A stretch of DNA of 64,000 nucleotides, taken from the NCBI RefSeq assembly GCF_018127925.1, contig NZ_CP072347.1:932501-996500 (forward strand), written 5' to 3'. The notes below the pieces were generated by a model that did not search any database, was not told the DNA's origin, and saw nothing but the letters and a program-made list of their open reading frames with translations. The DNA is from Prevotella melaninogenica (GTDB taxonomy: Bacteria > Bacteroidota > Bacteroidia > Bacteroidales > Bacteroidaceae). Of this stretch, positions 53,141 through 62,975 are shown one piece after another (position 1 is the first letter of the stretch; the number at the start of each line of letters is the position of its first letter). The position numbers were made by a program, and so were the translations under genes.

Positions 53141-54500
53141 GACTGCAATACAATTAATTACAAGTGCATTGGCTAAACAGCATAATCTGTCGGCTGCTGA
53201 TGCGGCAGCTTTTGTTGATGCCTTTTTTGACATTATAAGTTCTGAATTAAAAAACGGTAATCAAGTAAAGATTAAAGGACTTGGAACCTTTAAGGTTCAA
53301 GCTGTTAAACCACGTGAGAGTGTTAATGTTAATACTGGCGAACGTGTACTTATTGAAGGTCATGACAAGATCAGTTTCACTCCAGATACAGTGATGAAGG
53401 AACTTGTGAACAAACCTTTCTCACAATTTGAGACTGTTGTTATCAATGATGGGGTTGATACAGAGGAATTAGAACGTATTCCTGCTGAAGATAGTTCTGA
53501 TGAGGTAAAATCAGAATTTGTTGATGAAACCACAACAAAAAATACTTCTGAAGAAAAACCAGTTGCTGAGGAGGAAAGAACTGAGGTTGAAGATACAAAG
53601 GAAGAAACTAATAATAGTAGTTCTGTAAAAGAGGATGCGGTAATAGAGGCAGAAGATAATCTCAATGAAAAGAACTTACCTGTTGATGTTATAGAAGAGC
53701 CTACTTCAGAAGAGAATGAGGCTATCTCTAATTCAGAAGAAAAGCTTTCTGAACTTGAAGAAAATAAAGAGGAAAAACAGGAGGTTGCTATAGAGGCAGA
53801 TGCTAAGGTCGACTCAATAGTTGAATCAAAGGTTGACGCTATAGTTGAACCAAAGAGTGAGGAGGAAACTATAGAGGTTGAGGTTAAGTCTGTACAATCT
53901 GTTCCTAATACATCAGAAGAGCGAGAAGAGTCTTCAAATGAGAATAATATTGAGAATACAGAATTACCAAATAGTTCTGCCCCAACTCATATTACTGAAG
54001 CCGAAGACACTGATGTAGAAAGTTCAGAGAATGGTACACTAAAGAAAGTTGCATTGGTTGCATTTATTGTAATCATATGTCTTGGTATATTTCTTTGGGC
54101 ACGAATGAGTAGCACAAACTCAGAGAAGAAGACGAAAGAAGTAGCAGAGCAAGTAAATTCTTCTGATGATCATTCTTCCCTTGGCACAAAGACTGTTTCT
54201 GCAGATACAACATCTGTAACTAAAGTTCATAAAACACCTGAAAAGGAAGAGACAGCTAAAGTTGATTCTTTTATGGCTTTAAATAGTGACCCTCGTATCC
54301 GTTATGGTGCTTATAATATTATAGGCATTGATCGCATTGTTGTGTTGAAGAAAGGTGAGACTATGGAGAAGTATAGCCGAAAGACACTTGGTGCTGATAT
54401 GGTTGGGTATTTTCAAGTTCTTAATGGTCGTAAGACAATGCAAGCTGGTGACACTATGAAAGTTCCAAAGGTTGAATTAAGACCAGAGTATAGAAAGTAA
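53133..54500 (+). CDS. HU-domain membrane protein with LysM-like C-terminus
   Basis: A 455-residue fusion. Residues 1-85 are a HU/IHF domain (NLSAADAAAFVDAFFDIISS, KIKGLGTFKVQAVKPRESVN). Residues about 100-300 form a highly acidic low-complexity linker rich in Glu, Ser and Val. Residues about 303-325 are one membrane span (VALVAFIVIICLGIFLWARM). Residues 400-455 resemble a LysM domain (VVLKKGETMEKYSRKTLGAD, then YFQVLNGRKTMQAGDTMKVP). The likely topology puts HU in the cytoplasm and LysM in the periplasm, which would tie the chromosome to peptidoglycan (inference). It is coupled to the preceding HU gene by an 8-base overlap. Confidence 0.85.
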   Translation: MAKTAIQLITSALAKQHNLSAADAAAFVDAFFDIISSELKNGNQVKIKGLGTFKVQAVKPRESVNVNTGERVLIEGHDKISFTPDTVMKELVNKPFSQFETVVINDGVDTEELERIPAEDSSDEVKSEFVDETTTKNTSEEKPVAEEERTEVEDTKEETNNSSSVKEDAVIEAEDNLNEKNLPVDVIEEPTSEENEAISNSEEKLSELEENKEEKQEVAIEADAKVDSIVESKVDAIVEPKSEEETIEVEVKSVQSVPNTSEEREESSNENNIENTELPNSSAPTHITEAEDTDVESSENGTLKKVALVAFIVIICLGIFLWARMSSTNSEKKTKEVAEQVNSSDDHSSLGTKTVSADTTSVTKVHKTPEKEETAKVDSFMALNSDPRIRYGAYNIIGIDRIVVLKKGETMEKYSRKTLGADMVGYFQVLNGRKTMQAGDTMKVPKVELRPEYRK

Positions 54501-54553
54501 GTATTTTCAATATAATAAAGCAGCATTTGTTTTATACAGCTGTAATCTTGTAG

Positions 54554-54592
54554 AAAAAAGTCCTTAAAAGAAGTTTTAAGGACTTTTTTAAT
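54554..54592 (+). terminator. Terminator after the HU-membrane gene
   Basis: A 16-bp perfect stem AAAAAAGTCCTTAAAA (54554-54569) with its complement (54574-54589), 4-base GAAG loop, then AAT. It is the strongest terminator in the window. Confidence 0.9.
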
Positions 54593-54690
54593 ATAATTTA
54601 GACACTATTCTTCGCTTCATCCGCATTTATGTTGTACTTTTGCGACTAATAGAATAAGTATATAATAGTACAATAATAATTTGTAAGATA

Positions 54691-55686
54691 ATGGCAGAAT
54701 CTATTGATATTAGAGAGTTGAACGAGCGAATAGAAAGTCAGAGTTCATTTGTAACCAACCTTACAACGGGTATGAATCAGGTTATCGTTGGTCAAAGACA
54801 TCTGATAGACTCACTACTTATTTCGTTACTCAGTGATGGTCATATTCTTCTTGAGGGTGTGCCTGGTTTGGCAAAGACCCTTGCTATCAAGACTCTATCA
54901 CAGCTTGTTGATGCACGTTATAGTCGTATTCAGTTTACTCCAGACCTTTTGCCAGCTGACGTTATTGGTACACAGATTTATTCTCAGAAGGATGAAGCCT
55001 TTCACGTAAAGAAAGGTCCTGTATTTGCTAATTTTGTACTTGCTGATGAAATCAATCGTGCTCCAGCAAAGGTTCAGAGTGCATTGTTAGAGGCTATGCA
55101 GGAGCATCAAGTAACAATTGGTGACTCTACTTTTACACTTCCAGACCCTTTCCTTGTATTGGCTACTCAGAATCCGATAGAGCAGGAGGGTACTTATATG
55201 CTTCCTGAAGCACAGGTAGACCGATTCATGTTGAAGGTTGTTATCGATTATCCTACATTAGAGGAAGAGAAACTTGTTATTCGTGAGAATCTTCAAGAGA
55301 GTATGCCTGTTGTACATCCTGTTATTACAGCGAATGAGATTCTTGAGGCACGTCGTGTGGTTAAGGATGTATATATCGATGATAAAATCATGCAGTATAT
55401 TGCTGATATCGTTTTCGCTACACGTTATCCAGAGCGCTATCAATTGCCAGAATTGAAGCAAATGATAACATTTGGTGGAAGTCCACGTGCAAGTATCAAT
55501 CTTGCAAAAGCAAGTCGTGCCTATGCTTTCATCAAGCATCGTGGTTATGTTGTCCCTGAAGATGTACGCGCAGTTGCACATGATGTTTTGCGTCATAGAA
55601 TTGGTTTGTCTTACGAAGCAGAAGCAGCTGATCTTACAACAGAGAAGATTATTAGCGAGATTATCAACAAAGTACAGGTGCCTTAA
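54691..55686 (+). CDS. MoxR-family AAA+ ATPase of the Bat operon
   Basis: A 331-residue ATPase. P-loop: ILLEGVPGLAKTLAIKTL; Walker B: NFVLADEINRAPAKVQSALL; then EAMQEHQVTIGDSTFTLPDP, VLATQNPIEQEGTYMLPEAQ and VDRFMLKVVIDYP, the MoxR pattern. It is the first gene of the moxR-DUF58-batABCD operon. MoxR proteins are thought to be chaperones that assemble or activate the VWA proteins encoded downstream. A -7 box TACTTTTG lies at 54635-54642, without a clear -33 box. Confidence 0.94.
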   Translation: MAESIDIRELNERIESQSSFVTNLTTGMNQVIVGQRHLIDSLLISLLSDGHILLEGVPGLAKTLAIKTLSQLVDARYSRIQFTPDLLPADVIGTQIYSQKDEAFHVKKGPVFANFVLADEINRAPAKVQSALLEAMQEHQVTIGDSTFTLPDPFLVLATQNPIEQEGTYMLPEAQVDRFMLKVVIDYPTLEEEKLVIRENLQESMPVVHPVITANEILEARRVVKDVYIDDKIMQYIADIVFATRYPERYQLPELKQMITFGGSPRASINLAKASRAYAFIKHRGYVVPEDVRAVAHDVLRHRIGLSYEAEAADLTTEKIISEIINKVQVP

Positions 55687-55736
55687 TCTTCAATTATATT
55701 CTTAGAAGAGTTTAAGAAGCATTATTATCATTTTCT

Positions 55737-56609
55737 ATGGATACTACTGAATTACTTAAGAAAGTCCGAAAGATTGAAATCAAGACCTTAGGACTGAGCC
55801 AGAATATCTTTGCAGGGCAGTATCATTCTGCCTTCAAAGGGCGTGGTATGGCCTTTTCTGAAGTACGCGAGTATCAGTATGGTGATGATGTAAGAGATAT
55901 AGATTGGAATGTGACAGGACGTTTTCATCGTCCATACGTTAAGGTTTTTGAAGAAGAACGTGAGTTGACAGTGATGCTGCTAATAGATGTCAGTGGCTCG
56001 CTTGATTTTGGTACTTCTGGGCAGTTAAAACGTGAGTGTGCTACGGAGATAGCCGCTACATTAGCATTCTCTGCCATTCAAAATAATGATAAGATTGGTG
56101 TTATATTTTTTTCAGATCATATTGAGAAATATATTGCTCCAAAGAAAGGACGTAAGCATATCCTCTATCTTATTCGAGAGATGCTTACTTTTACTCCGAA
56201 TAGTAAGAGGACAGATGTCGGCATAAGTCTTGAATACCTTAACAAGGTAATGAAGCGTCGTTGTACAGCCTTTGTAATCAGTGATTTTTATACTCGGAAG
56301 GATTTCAGTCAAGAACTACGAATAGCTAACAAAAAGCATGATGTTGTTGCCATCCAAGTTTATGACCCTCGAGCAAAAGAAATGCCTGATGTGGGTTTAA
56401 TGAAGGTTGTTGATGCGGAGACAGGGCATGAGATGTATATTGATACACATGATGCTCGTTTACGAAAAGTACATAATAAATATTGGGAGGAGCGTGAGAT
56501 ACGATTACATGAGATGTTAACTCAGAGTCATGTTGATAGTGTGGCTATTGCAACGGATGACGACTATGTAAAAATGTTGATGACATTGTTTTCAAAGAGG
56601 AACCGATGA
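55737..56609 (+). CDS. DUF58-family protein of the Bat operon
   Basis: A 290-residue soluble protein with the DUF58 signature GMAFSEVREYQYGDDVRDID, NVTGRFHRPYVKVFEEER and LLIDVSGSLDFGTSG, where DVSGS is a VWA-like metal site. It ends SKRNR. It belongs to MoxR-associated DUF58 proteins, thought to act with the ATPase. The stop overlaps the start of the next gene (ATGA), showing translational coupling. Confidence 0.92.
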   Translation: MDTTELLKKVRKIEIKTLGLSQNIFAGQYHSAFKGRGMAFSEVREYQYGDDVRDIDWNVTGRFHRPYVKVFEEERELTVMLLIDVSGSLDFGTSGQLKRECATEIAATLAFSAIQNNDKIGVIFFSDHIEKYIAPKKGRKHILYLIREMLTFTPNSKRTDVGISLEYLNKVMKRRCTAFVISDFYTRKDFSQELRIANKKHDVVAIQVYDPRAKEMPDVGLMKVVDAETGHEMYIDTHDARLRKVHNKYWEEREIRLHEMLTQSHVDSVAIATDDDYVKMLMTLFSKRNR

Positions 56610-57640
56610 GAAAATATATTGTTATATTTATATTGCTTATCCTAGCAGTTGTAAGCCATGCACAAGTACAGGTAACGGCAAGTGTGGATTCTACCAAAAT
56701 ATTGATAGGTGGACGTTCACACTATTTCATTACTGTATATGCACCTAAAGGGACGAAGATTTCTTTTCCAGAATTTAATAATAAAAAAGAGATAATATCA
56801 GATGTTGAAGTACTTAGTGCTAAGTCTGACACAGCAAATGCAAATGGTAAGGTAAGAATTAGACGAATATATACCATTACAGCATGGGATGCTAAGCGTT
56901 ATACTATTCCTGCACAGAAAGTTATTGTAGATGGTGCGACTAAGACAACAGGTAATGTTGCTTTGGATGTTCAGGCTGTTCCTATTGATACAGTGAAAAG
57001 TACTCCTATGCCACCAGATGATATTCAAAAGGTTCCTTTTTCATGGGGGGAATGGGTTCCTGTAATTTTAGTACTTGTACTTGCACTTATACTTATCTGC
57101 ATTGTTTTCTATCTTTATAGAATTCTTTGCCATAAGAAAAATGGTAGGACACCAAAGAATACACGTACACTATCCTACTATGAGCAAGCAAAACAAGACC
57201 TTTCTGAGATAGCTGCAAATAAAATGTTGTATGCAGAACAGAAGGATTATTATACAGATGTTACAAACGTTCTCAGAAAATATATTTCACAGCGTTACAA
57301 TATCAACGCATTGGAAATGACTTCTCATGAGATCTTAGGAAGCATGAAGGACGTTTGTGATGTTTCTGAATTAAAAGTAGTATTCAACACAGCAGACCTT
57401 GTAAAATTCGCTAAATATTCAACAGATGCGAATGACATGACATATTATTTTGATAGTATTGTTCATTTTATAGATAGTACAAAGGTTGATGAACCAAAAG
57501 AGGTTATTGAAGAACCAAAAGAAAACATAAGCGATACTCGTTCACGTAAGACAATAAAGTTCGCTATTGGATTACTATTAGTGACATCCGTAGCTTTGCT
57601 TATTTACGCTGCATTTGAAGCCTACGCGCTTTTGATGTAA
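56606..57640 (+). CDS. Bat operon exported membrane protein (BatD-like short form)
   Basis: A 344-residue protein with a signal peptide (MRKYIVIFILLILAVVSHA then QVQV), a beta-rich periplasmic domain (residues 20-135, with VTASVDSTKILIGGRSHYFI), a membrane segment about 148-170 (WVPVILVLVLALILICIVFY), a cytoplasmic helical part ending in TKVDEPKEVIEEPKE, and a second span near the C-terminus. It resembles the uncharacterised third gene found in Bacteroides Bat operons between DUF58 and batA. Function is unknown. Confidence 0.8.
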   Translation: MRKYIVIFILLILAVVSHAQVQVTASVDSTKILIGGRSHYFITVYAPKGTKISFPEFNNKKEIISDVEVLSAKSDTANANGKVRIRRIYTITAWDAKRYTIPAQKVIVDGATKTTGNVALDVQAVPIDTVKSTPMPPDDIQKVPFSWGEWVPVILVLVLALILICIVFYLYRILCHKKNGRTPKNTRTLSYYEQAKQDLSEIAANKMLYAEQKDYYTDVTNVLRKYISQRYNINALEMTSHEILGSMKDVCDVSELKVVFNTADLVKFAKYSTDANDMTYYFDSIVHFIDSTKVDEPKEVIEEPKENISDTRSRKTIKFAIGLLLVTSVALLIYAAFEAYALLM

Positions 57641-57660
57641 TTATAAATTGAATTATAGAA

Positions 57661-58617
57661 ATGGAATTTGCCAATAGTGGATATCTCCTTTTAGTGCTTC
57701 TGTTGATACCATATTTATTATGGTATTTCCTTCGTGGTAAAGGTAAAGAACCAACCATGAGGATGAGCGACACATTCGCTTATCAGCATGCTCCGAAAAG
57801 TTGGAAGGTGAAATTGATTCATCTCCCTATGGCTTTGCGTTGTATAGTTTACGCATTAGTAGTTATCGTTTTGGCACGTCCACAAACTTATAATGCTTGG
57901 GATAATAAAGATACTGAGGGTATTGACATCATGCTGACAATGGACATTTCTGCAAGTATGTTAACAGAAGATGTTTTTCCCAATCGTATGGAAGTAGCAA
58001 AGGAAGTTGCTTCTGAATTTATCAGTAGTCGTCCAAGCGACAATATAGGACTTACTATCTTTGCGGGTGAAGCTTTTACACAGTGCCCAATGACGCTTGA
58101 TCATGCAGCCTTGTTGAATCTTCTTCATAATGTTCGTACGGATTTAGTTACAAATGGATTAATGCAAGATGGCACTGCTATCGGTTTGGGATTAGCAAAC
58201 TCTGTTAGTCGCTTAAAAGATTCTAAGGCTAAGAGTAAGGTTGTTATTCTGTTAACCGATGGTAGTAATAATGTTGGTTCTATTTCTCCAATGACAGCTG
58301 CTACCATAGCAAAGAAATTTGGTATCAGAGTTTATACAATCGGTTTAGGTAGAGAGACTGGGGAAGATATTGGGGCCATCGATTATAAGACATTGCAAGA
58401 TATTGCGGTATTGACGAATGGCGAATTCTATAGAGCACAAAGTCAGGCTGAGTTATCAAAAATCTATCAAGATATTGATAAACTCGAAAAGACAAAAATG
58501 AATATTAAGTCATATGACCATCTACATGAAGCTTATATGCCTTTTGCTTGGTTGGCTTTATTACTCTTCTGCTTTGAGTTAATTCTTCGTTGGACAGTCT
58601 TCAGACGATTGCCATAA
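57661..58617 (+). CDS. batA: BatA, VWA-domain membrane protein
   Basis: A 318-residue inner membrane protein. Two N-terminal spans (about 5-20 and 58-76) precede a VWA domain. The metal-ion-dependent adhesion site is MLTMDISASM (DxSxS), with a Thr in DGTAIGLG and an Asp in LLTDGSNNVGS. The last span is near the C-terminus (FAWLALLLFCFELIL). Bat proteins are linked to oxygen tolerance in Bacteroides. It precedes batB by 56 bases. Confidence 0.93.
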   Translation: MEFANSGYLLLVLLLIPYLLWYFLRGKGKEPTMRMSDTFAYQHAPKSWKVKLIHLPMALRCIVYALVVIVLARPQTYNAWDNKDTEGIDIMLTMDISASMLTEDVFPNRMEVAKEVASEFISSRPSDNIGLTIFAGEAFTQCPMTLDHAALLNLLHNVRTDLVTNGLMQDGTAIGLGLANSVSRLKDSKAKSKVVILLTDGSNNVGSISPMTAATIAKKFGIRVYTIGLGRETGEDIGAIDYKTLQDIAVLTNGEFYRAQSQAELSKIYQDIDKLEKTKMNIKSYDHLHEAYMPFAWLALLLFCFELILRWTVFRRLP

Positions 58618-58673
58618 TGTTATCTCTTAGCGATACAAATAAGATTTGCTTGTTTAACAAGATTAGTTGAAGA

Positions 58674-59669
58674 ATGTTTAGATTTGATAATCCCATATAT
58701 CTGTGGTTATTATTACTGATACCCTTATCAGTAATTGTCTACTTGTACTCCATTCGTAAGCATAAGCAACGATTGGCGAAGTTTGGGAATCCATCACTTA
58801 TACACCAGCTTTCTCCTATGACAAGTAAGAGAAGAGGTTGGATTAAATTTGTGTTGGTAGAACTGGTATTATTACTCCTTATACTTATTATTGCCCGTCC
58901 TCAGGTTGGAAGTAGAATTGCTACAAACAAGGAGCGTGAAGGCATAGAAACCATAATTGCACTTGATATTAGTAATTCAATGCTGGCAGAAGACGTTGCT
59001 CCTTCACGTTTAGAGAAGAGCAAATTGCTGGTTGAGAATTTGATGAATAAGTTTAGTGAAGACAAAATTGGCTTGATTGTCTTTGCTGGTGATGCTTTTG
59101 TTCAGCTGCCAATAACAAGCGATTATGTTTCAGCTAAAATGTTTTTAGATAATATCAATCCTTCTTTAATTGGTACACAAGGAACAGATATTGGCAAAGC
59201 ACTTCAGCTTTCTATGAATAGTTTTACACCTAACTCTAAGGTTGGAAAGGCTATTATCTTAATTACGGATGGTGAAGATAACGAAGGTGGTGCTGAAGAA
59301 ATGGCAAAACAGGCACAAAGCAAGGGGATAAGAGTTTTTATTTTAGGTGTTGGCTCTACAGAGGGCGCAACAATTCCAATGCCTGATGGCAGTGAATTGA
59401 AAGCATCTAACGGTGAAGTTGTGAAGACTCGTCTTAACGAAGAAATGTGTAAACAGATTGCAACGGCAGGACATGGTGTTTATCTGCATGTTACAAATAG
59501 TAGTATGGCTGACGCTGTCTTAGGCAGAGAACTTAATAAATTGCAGAAAGGTAAAATTAACAATGTTGTTTACAGCGACTTTGATGAACAATTTCAAGCA
59601 TTAGCATTGATTGTTGTCATTCTGCTAATTATAGATGTCTTATTACTTGAAAGAAAAAGACGTTGGTAA
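58674..59669 (+). CDS. batB: BatB, VWA-domain membrane protein
   Basis: A 331-residue paralogue of BatA with the same plan: two N-terminal spans, VWA domain (ETIIALDISNSMLAEDVAPS with DxSxS, TDIGKALQ and LITDGEDNEGG), and a C-terminal span. BatA and BatB probably form a complex at the inner membrane. The stop overlaps the region just upstream of batC. Confidence 0.93.
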   Translation: MFRFDNPIYLWLLLLIPLSVIVYLYSIRKHKQRLAKFGNPSLIHQLSPMTSKRRGWIKFVLVELVLLLLILIIARPQVGSRIATNKEREGIETIIALDISNSMLAEDVAPSRLEKSKLLVENLMNKFSEDKIGLIVFAGDAFVQLPITSDYVSAKMFLDNINPSLIGTQGTDIGKALQLSMNSFTPNSKVGKAIILITDGEDNEGGAEEMAKQAQSKGIRVFILGVGSTEGATIPMPDGSELKASNGEVVKTRLNEEMCKQIATAGHGVYLHVTNSSMADAVLGRELNKLQKGKINNVVYSDFDEQFQALALIVVILLIIDVLLLERKRRW

Positions 59670-59674
59670 AAGGT

Positions 59675-60373
59675 ATGGTAAAACGACTTTATATCATAAT
59701 ATGTATGTTGTTAGTGTTTGTCGGGTGTAATGCACAAACAGCTAATCAACTCATAAGAGAGGGAAATAAGTTTTTCTCTTCAAAAAACTATGCACAGGCG
59801 GAAATTCTTTATCATAAAGCCATTGATAAAGATGGTAGCAATGCGATTGCTAATTATAATTTAGGTCGATGTCTACAAGCACAAAAAAAGAATGAGGAAG
59901 CAAAGAAGTTGTATGATAATGCTGCAAAGTTAGAAAAAGACCCAGTCCGTCTCTCAAGCAGTTATAATAATCTTGGTACTATCCTTCAAGATGAGCAAAA
60001 TTATGAAAAGGCTATAGAGGCTTATAAGAGTGCTTTACGTAGTAATCCAAATCATAAGAATGCTCGCTATAACCTTGAGTTATGTAAACGTAAATTGAAA
60101 CAGCAACAAAATCAGCAATCATCAGATAAAAATAAAAATAAATCTGATAAGGATAAAGAAAAGAAAAAGAAGAAACCACAAAATCAGAATCAAAATAATA
60201 ACAATCAAAAAAATAATCAGAAGAATAAACAACAGAAAGACAACCAAGGCATGAGCAAAGATAATGCTGAGCAACTTCTCAATGCTGTTAAACAGCAAGA
60301 GAAAGAAACTCAAGAGCGTCTATCTAAGGTTATGCGACAACCTTCTGATAAAAAACTTGATAAAAACTGGTAA
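59675..60373 (+). CDS. batC: BatC, TPR-repeat lipoprotein or exported protein
   Basis: A 232-residue protein. The signal ends LVFVGCNAQ, a possible lipobox. Three TPR-like repeats follow (LIREGNKFFSSKNYAQAEIL, NAIANYNLGRCLQAQKKNEE, SSYNNLGTILQDEQNYEKAI), then a long Gln/Asn/Lys-rich, highly charged tail. ATG at 59675 is chosen; a TTG at 59663 is in frame but improbable. BatC is thought to mediate protein contacts within the Bat complex. It ends 10 bases before batD. Confidence 0.9.
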   Translation: MVKRLYIIICMLLVFVGCNAQTANQLIREGNKFFSSKNYAQAEILYHKAIDKDGSNAIANYNLGRCLQAQKKNEEAKKLYDNAAKLEKDPVRLSSSYNNLGTILQDEQNYEKAIEAYKSALRSNPNHKNARYNLELCKRKLKQQQNQQSSDKNKNKSDKDKEKKKKKPQNQNQNNNNQKNNQKNKQQKDNQGMSKDNAEQLLNAVKQQEKETQERLSKVMRQPSDKKLDKNW

Positions 60374-60383
60374 TATTGAAGAT

Positions 60384-62936
60384 ATGAAACGATATATAAT
60401 TTTATTTCTGTCACTAATGAGTGTTTGTGTTTTACAAGCACAACGTGTTCGGGTGGCTGCACCAAAACAAGTGACAGTAGGCGAGGAGTTTCAGGTTGAA
60501 TACGTCGTATATACCCAAGATGTTCGTAGATTTCAATTGGGAAGATTATCAAGTGGGCTTGAAAAAGTGTTTGGTCCTGCAACTTCTTCGCAATCAAATT
60601 ATCAATTCATTGATGGGCATGCAAGTAGTTCATCTTCTGTATCATTTACATATGTCTTTATAGCAACTAAGAAGGGAAATGTAAATATTGGTCCTGCTCA
60701 TATTTTTGTGAATGATCAAGAACTTGCATCAACGCCAGTAAAAATTTTAGCTACTACAGGTTCTCATAGTACTACAAGTGGTGGATATTATGATTCACGT
60801 ACAGATTCTCGTGCTGCAGCAGCAAAGATTACTACTAACGATTTGTTTATCAAGGTAAGTGCTAATAAGACTACTGTTTATGAACAGGAGCCTGTTTTAC
60901 TGACATACAAGGTCTATACAACAAAAAACTTACGCCAACTTATTGGTAAGATGCCCGACTTGGTTGGTTTTCATGTACAAGAAGTTGACTTGCCACAACA
61001 AAAAACTTTCCATAAGGAGCGTATAGTTAAGCGTTTATATAATTGTGTTACATGGAGCCAATATGTAATGTATCCACAAATGACTGGAACTTTACAGGTT
61101 CCACCATTGACTTTTCATGGTATCATACAAGAATCTAATGGCTTTAATCCATTTGAAGCCTTTGGTATTGATGGTGGTAGCACAAACTTTAAGAAAGATA
61201 TTGTAGCACCAGGATTAGCTGTTAAGGTTTTACCTTTACCTAATCGTCCTACAGATTTTTCTGGTGGTGTTGGTCATTTTAATCTTTCTGCACAATTAAA
61301 TAAGAAAGAGGTAAAGGCTGGTAATCCTATTACGATTCGTGTTGTTGTTAGTGGAGCAGGAAATCTGAAGTTGATAAAGAAACCTATCATTCAGATTCCT
61401 AAGGGCTTTGAGTCATTTGATATTAAAACAACTGATAAGACCCAGTTGACAACAAAGGGTGCAGAGGGTAACATGGTTTATGATCAGGTTGTTATTCCTC
61501 ATCAGGAAGGACTTGTTGCCATTCCTCCAGTAAAGTTCTGTTACTATGACTTAGCGCAGAAGAAATATGTAACGTTGCAGACAGAACCGATGGAGTTAAA
61601 AGTGTCAAGAGGTGACGGCTCTTCAAAAGATATTCTTTCAGTTGATTTACCAAATGAGGATATTTTACCATTGAAGGTAGGTGATAGCTCACTTGATAAA
61701 GTTGGCAACTTCTTCTTTGGTTCTGTGACATACTATATAATTCTCCTTTTACTCTTGGGAGTAGGGGGTGCATTATCATTCTACTATCGTGATCGCTTTG
61801 CGCATCGTGTAGATATGGTATTAAAACGTGGAAAAAATGCCAATCGTGTTGCTTCCAGTCGTTTACATGCGGCAGAACTTTTAATGTTGAAGAATAAGAA
61901 TCTTGATTTTTATGATGAAGTTTTGAAGACATTATGGGGTTATGCAAGTGATAAGCTCAACCTGCCTGTAGAATCATTATCACGTGATAATATTAGAGAG
62001 CAGTTTAGTAAAATCAATGTCCCATTCGAAGTGATTGATAACTACATTTCTGCTATTGACGAATGTGAATATGAGCGCTATGCTCCTGGTGACGAGAAAG
62101 GTAATATGAAACGAACACTTGATGCAGCAATGAAAGCTATAGCAGATATGGAAGAGGCTGTAAAGAAATTGAAGCCTTCAAGCAAGAAGACTTTCAACTT
62201 CTTCTTCCTTATCATATGTATGTCTATTTTCTCTTTGCAGCTGTCAGCACAAACAAAGGCTGATATTGACAAGCTATATCAAAAAGGAAATTACATGCAA
62301 GCTGTTAAAGGTTATGAGAAGCTATTAAAGCAGGGCGAATCTGCTGCCTTATATTATAATCTTGGCAATAGCTACTATCGTCTTGATAACATTCCACATG
62401 CAGTGTTATCATATGAGCGTGCACAACGTCTTGCTCCAAGCGATGAGGATATTCGTTTCAATCTTCAGTTGGCACAATCAAAGACAATTGATAATTTGAC
62501 ACCAGAGCCAGAAATGTTTTTTATAACATGGTATAAGGCACTGGTTAATTATCTTAGTGTTGACATGTGGGCAATTCTCAGTCTTGTTTGTCTATTTATT
62601 TCGCTTTTAGCACTTGTTGTGTACTTGTTTGTTGACATTGAGTTCCTTAGGAAGTTGTCAAAGGTGGTATTACCTGTCTTTTTCCTCCTTTTCATTGTCA
62701 ACACATTCTTTGCTATACAACAGGTTTATTTGTTAGACTCAGAATCACATGGTATTATCATGACACCATCAGCCGTTGTAAGAAAGACGCCTGATCAGAA
62801 GTCTGCCGAGGCATTTATTCTTCATGAAGGTTCTAAAGTCAGAATTACCGATAATAGTATGAGCCAGTGGACAGAAATTAAGTTGAGTGATGGTCGTCAA
62901 GGCTGGATTAAGGCTGAAAATGTTGAAGCTATATAA
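60384..62936 (+). CDS. BatD-BatE fusion protein
   Basis: An 850-residue protein combining two usually separate Bat proteins. Residues 1-20 are a signal peptide. Residues about 20-440 are the BatD beta-rich periplasmic part (VTVGEEFQVEYVVYTQDVRR, FTYVFIATKKGNVNIGPAHI, YEQEPVLLTYKVYTTKNLRQ). A first membrane span is at about 446-466 (YYIILLLLLGVGGALSFYY). At about 603-623 a second signal-peptide-like stretch (FFLIICMSIFSLQLSAQT) leads into TPR repeats (about 628-690), two spans (about 726-752 and 759-779), and an SH3-like end (about 790-850, HEGSKVRITDN). The start at 60384 follows batC directly. Confidence 0.88.
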   Translation: MKRYIILFLSLMSVCVLQAQRVRVAAPKQVTVGEEFQVEYVVYTQDVRRFQLGRLSSGLEKVFGPATSSQSNYQFIDGHASSSSSVSFTYVFIATKKGNVNIGPAHIFVNDQELASTPVKILATTGSHSTTSGGYYDSRTDSRAAAAKITTNDLFIKVSANKTTVYEQEPVLLTYKVYTTKNLRQLIGKMPDLVGFHVQEVDLPQQKTFHKERIVKRLYNCVTWSQYVMYPQMTGTLQVPPLTFHGIIQESNGFNPFEAFGIDGGSTNFKKDIVAPGLAVKVLPLPNRPTDFSGGVGHFNLSAQLNKKEVKAGNPITIRVVVSGAGNLKLIKKPIIQIPKGFESFDIKTTDKTQLTTKGAEGNMVYDQVVIPHQEGLVAIPPVKFCYYDLAQKKYVTLQTEPMELKVSRGDGSSKDILSVDLPNEDILPLKVGDSSLDKVGNFFFGSVTYYIILLLLLGVGGALSFYYRDRFAHRVDMVLKRGKNANRVASSRLHAAELLMLKNKNLDFYDEVLKTLWGYASDKLNLPVESLSRDNIREQFSKINVPFEVIDNYISAIDECEYERYAPGDEKGNMKRTLDAAMKAIADMEEAVKKLKPSSKKTFNFFFLIICMSIFSLQLSAQTKADIDKLYQKGNYMQAVKGYEKLLKQGESAALYYNLGNSYYRLDNIPHAVLSYERAQRLAPSDEDIRFNLQLAQSKTIDNLTPEPEMFFITWYKALVNYLSVDMWAILSLVCLFISLLALVVYLFVDIEFLRKLSKVVLPVFFLLFIVNTFFAIQQVYLLDSESHGIIMTPSAVVRKTPDQKSAEAFILHEGSKVRITDNSMSQWTEIKLSDGRQGWIKAENVEAI

Positions 62937-62975
62937 ATGACAACCTGACAGAAAGTTTCTTATAGAATCCAAACA

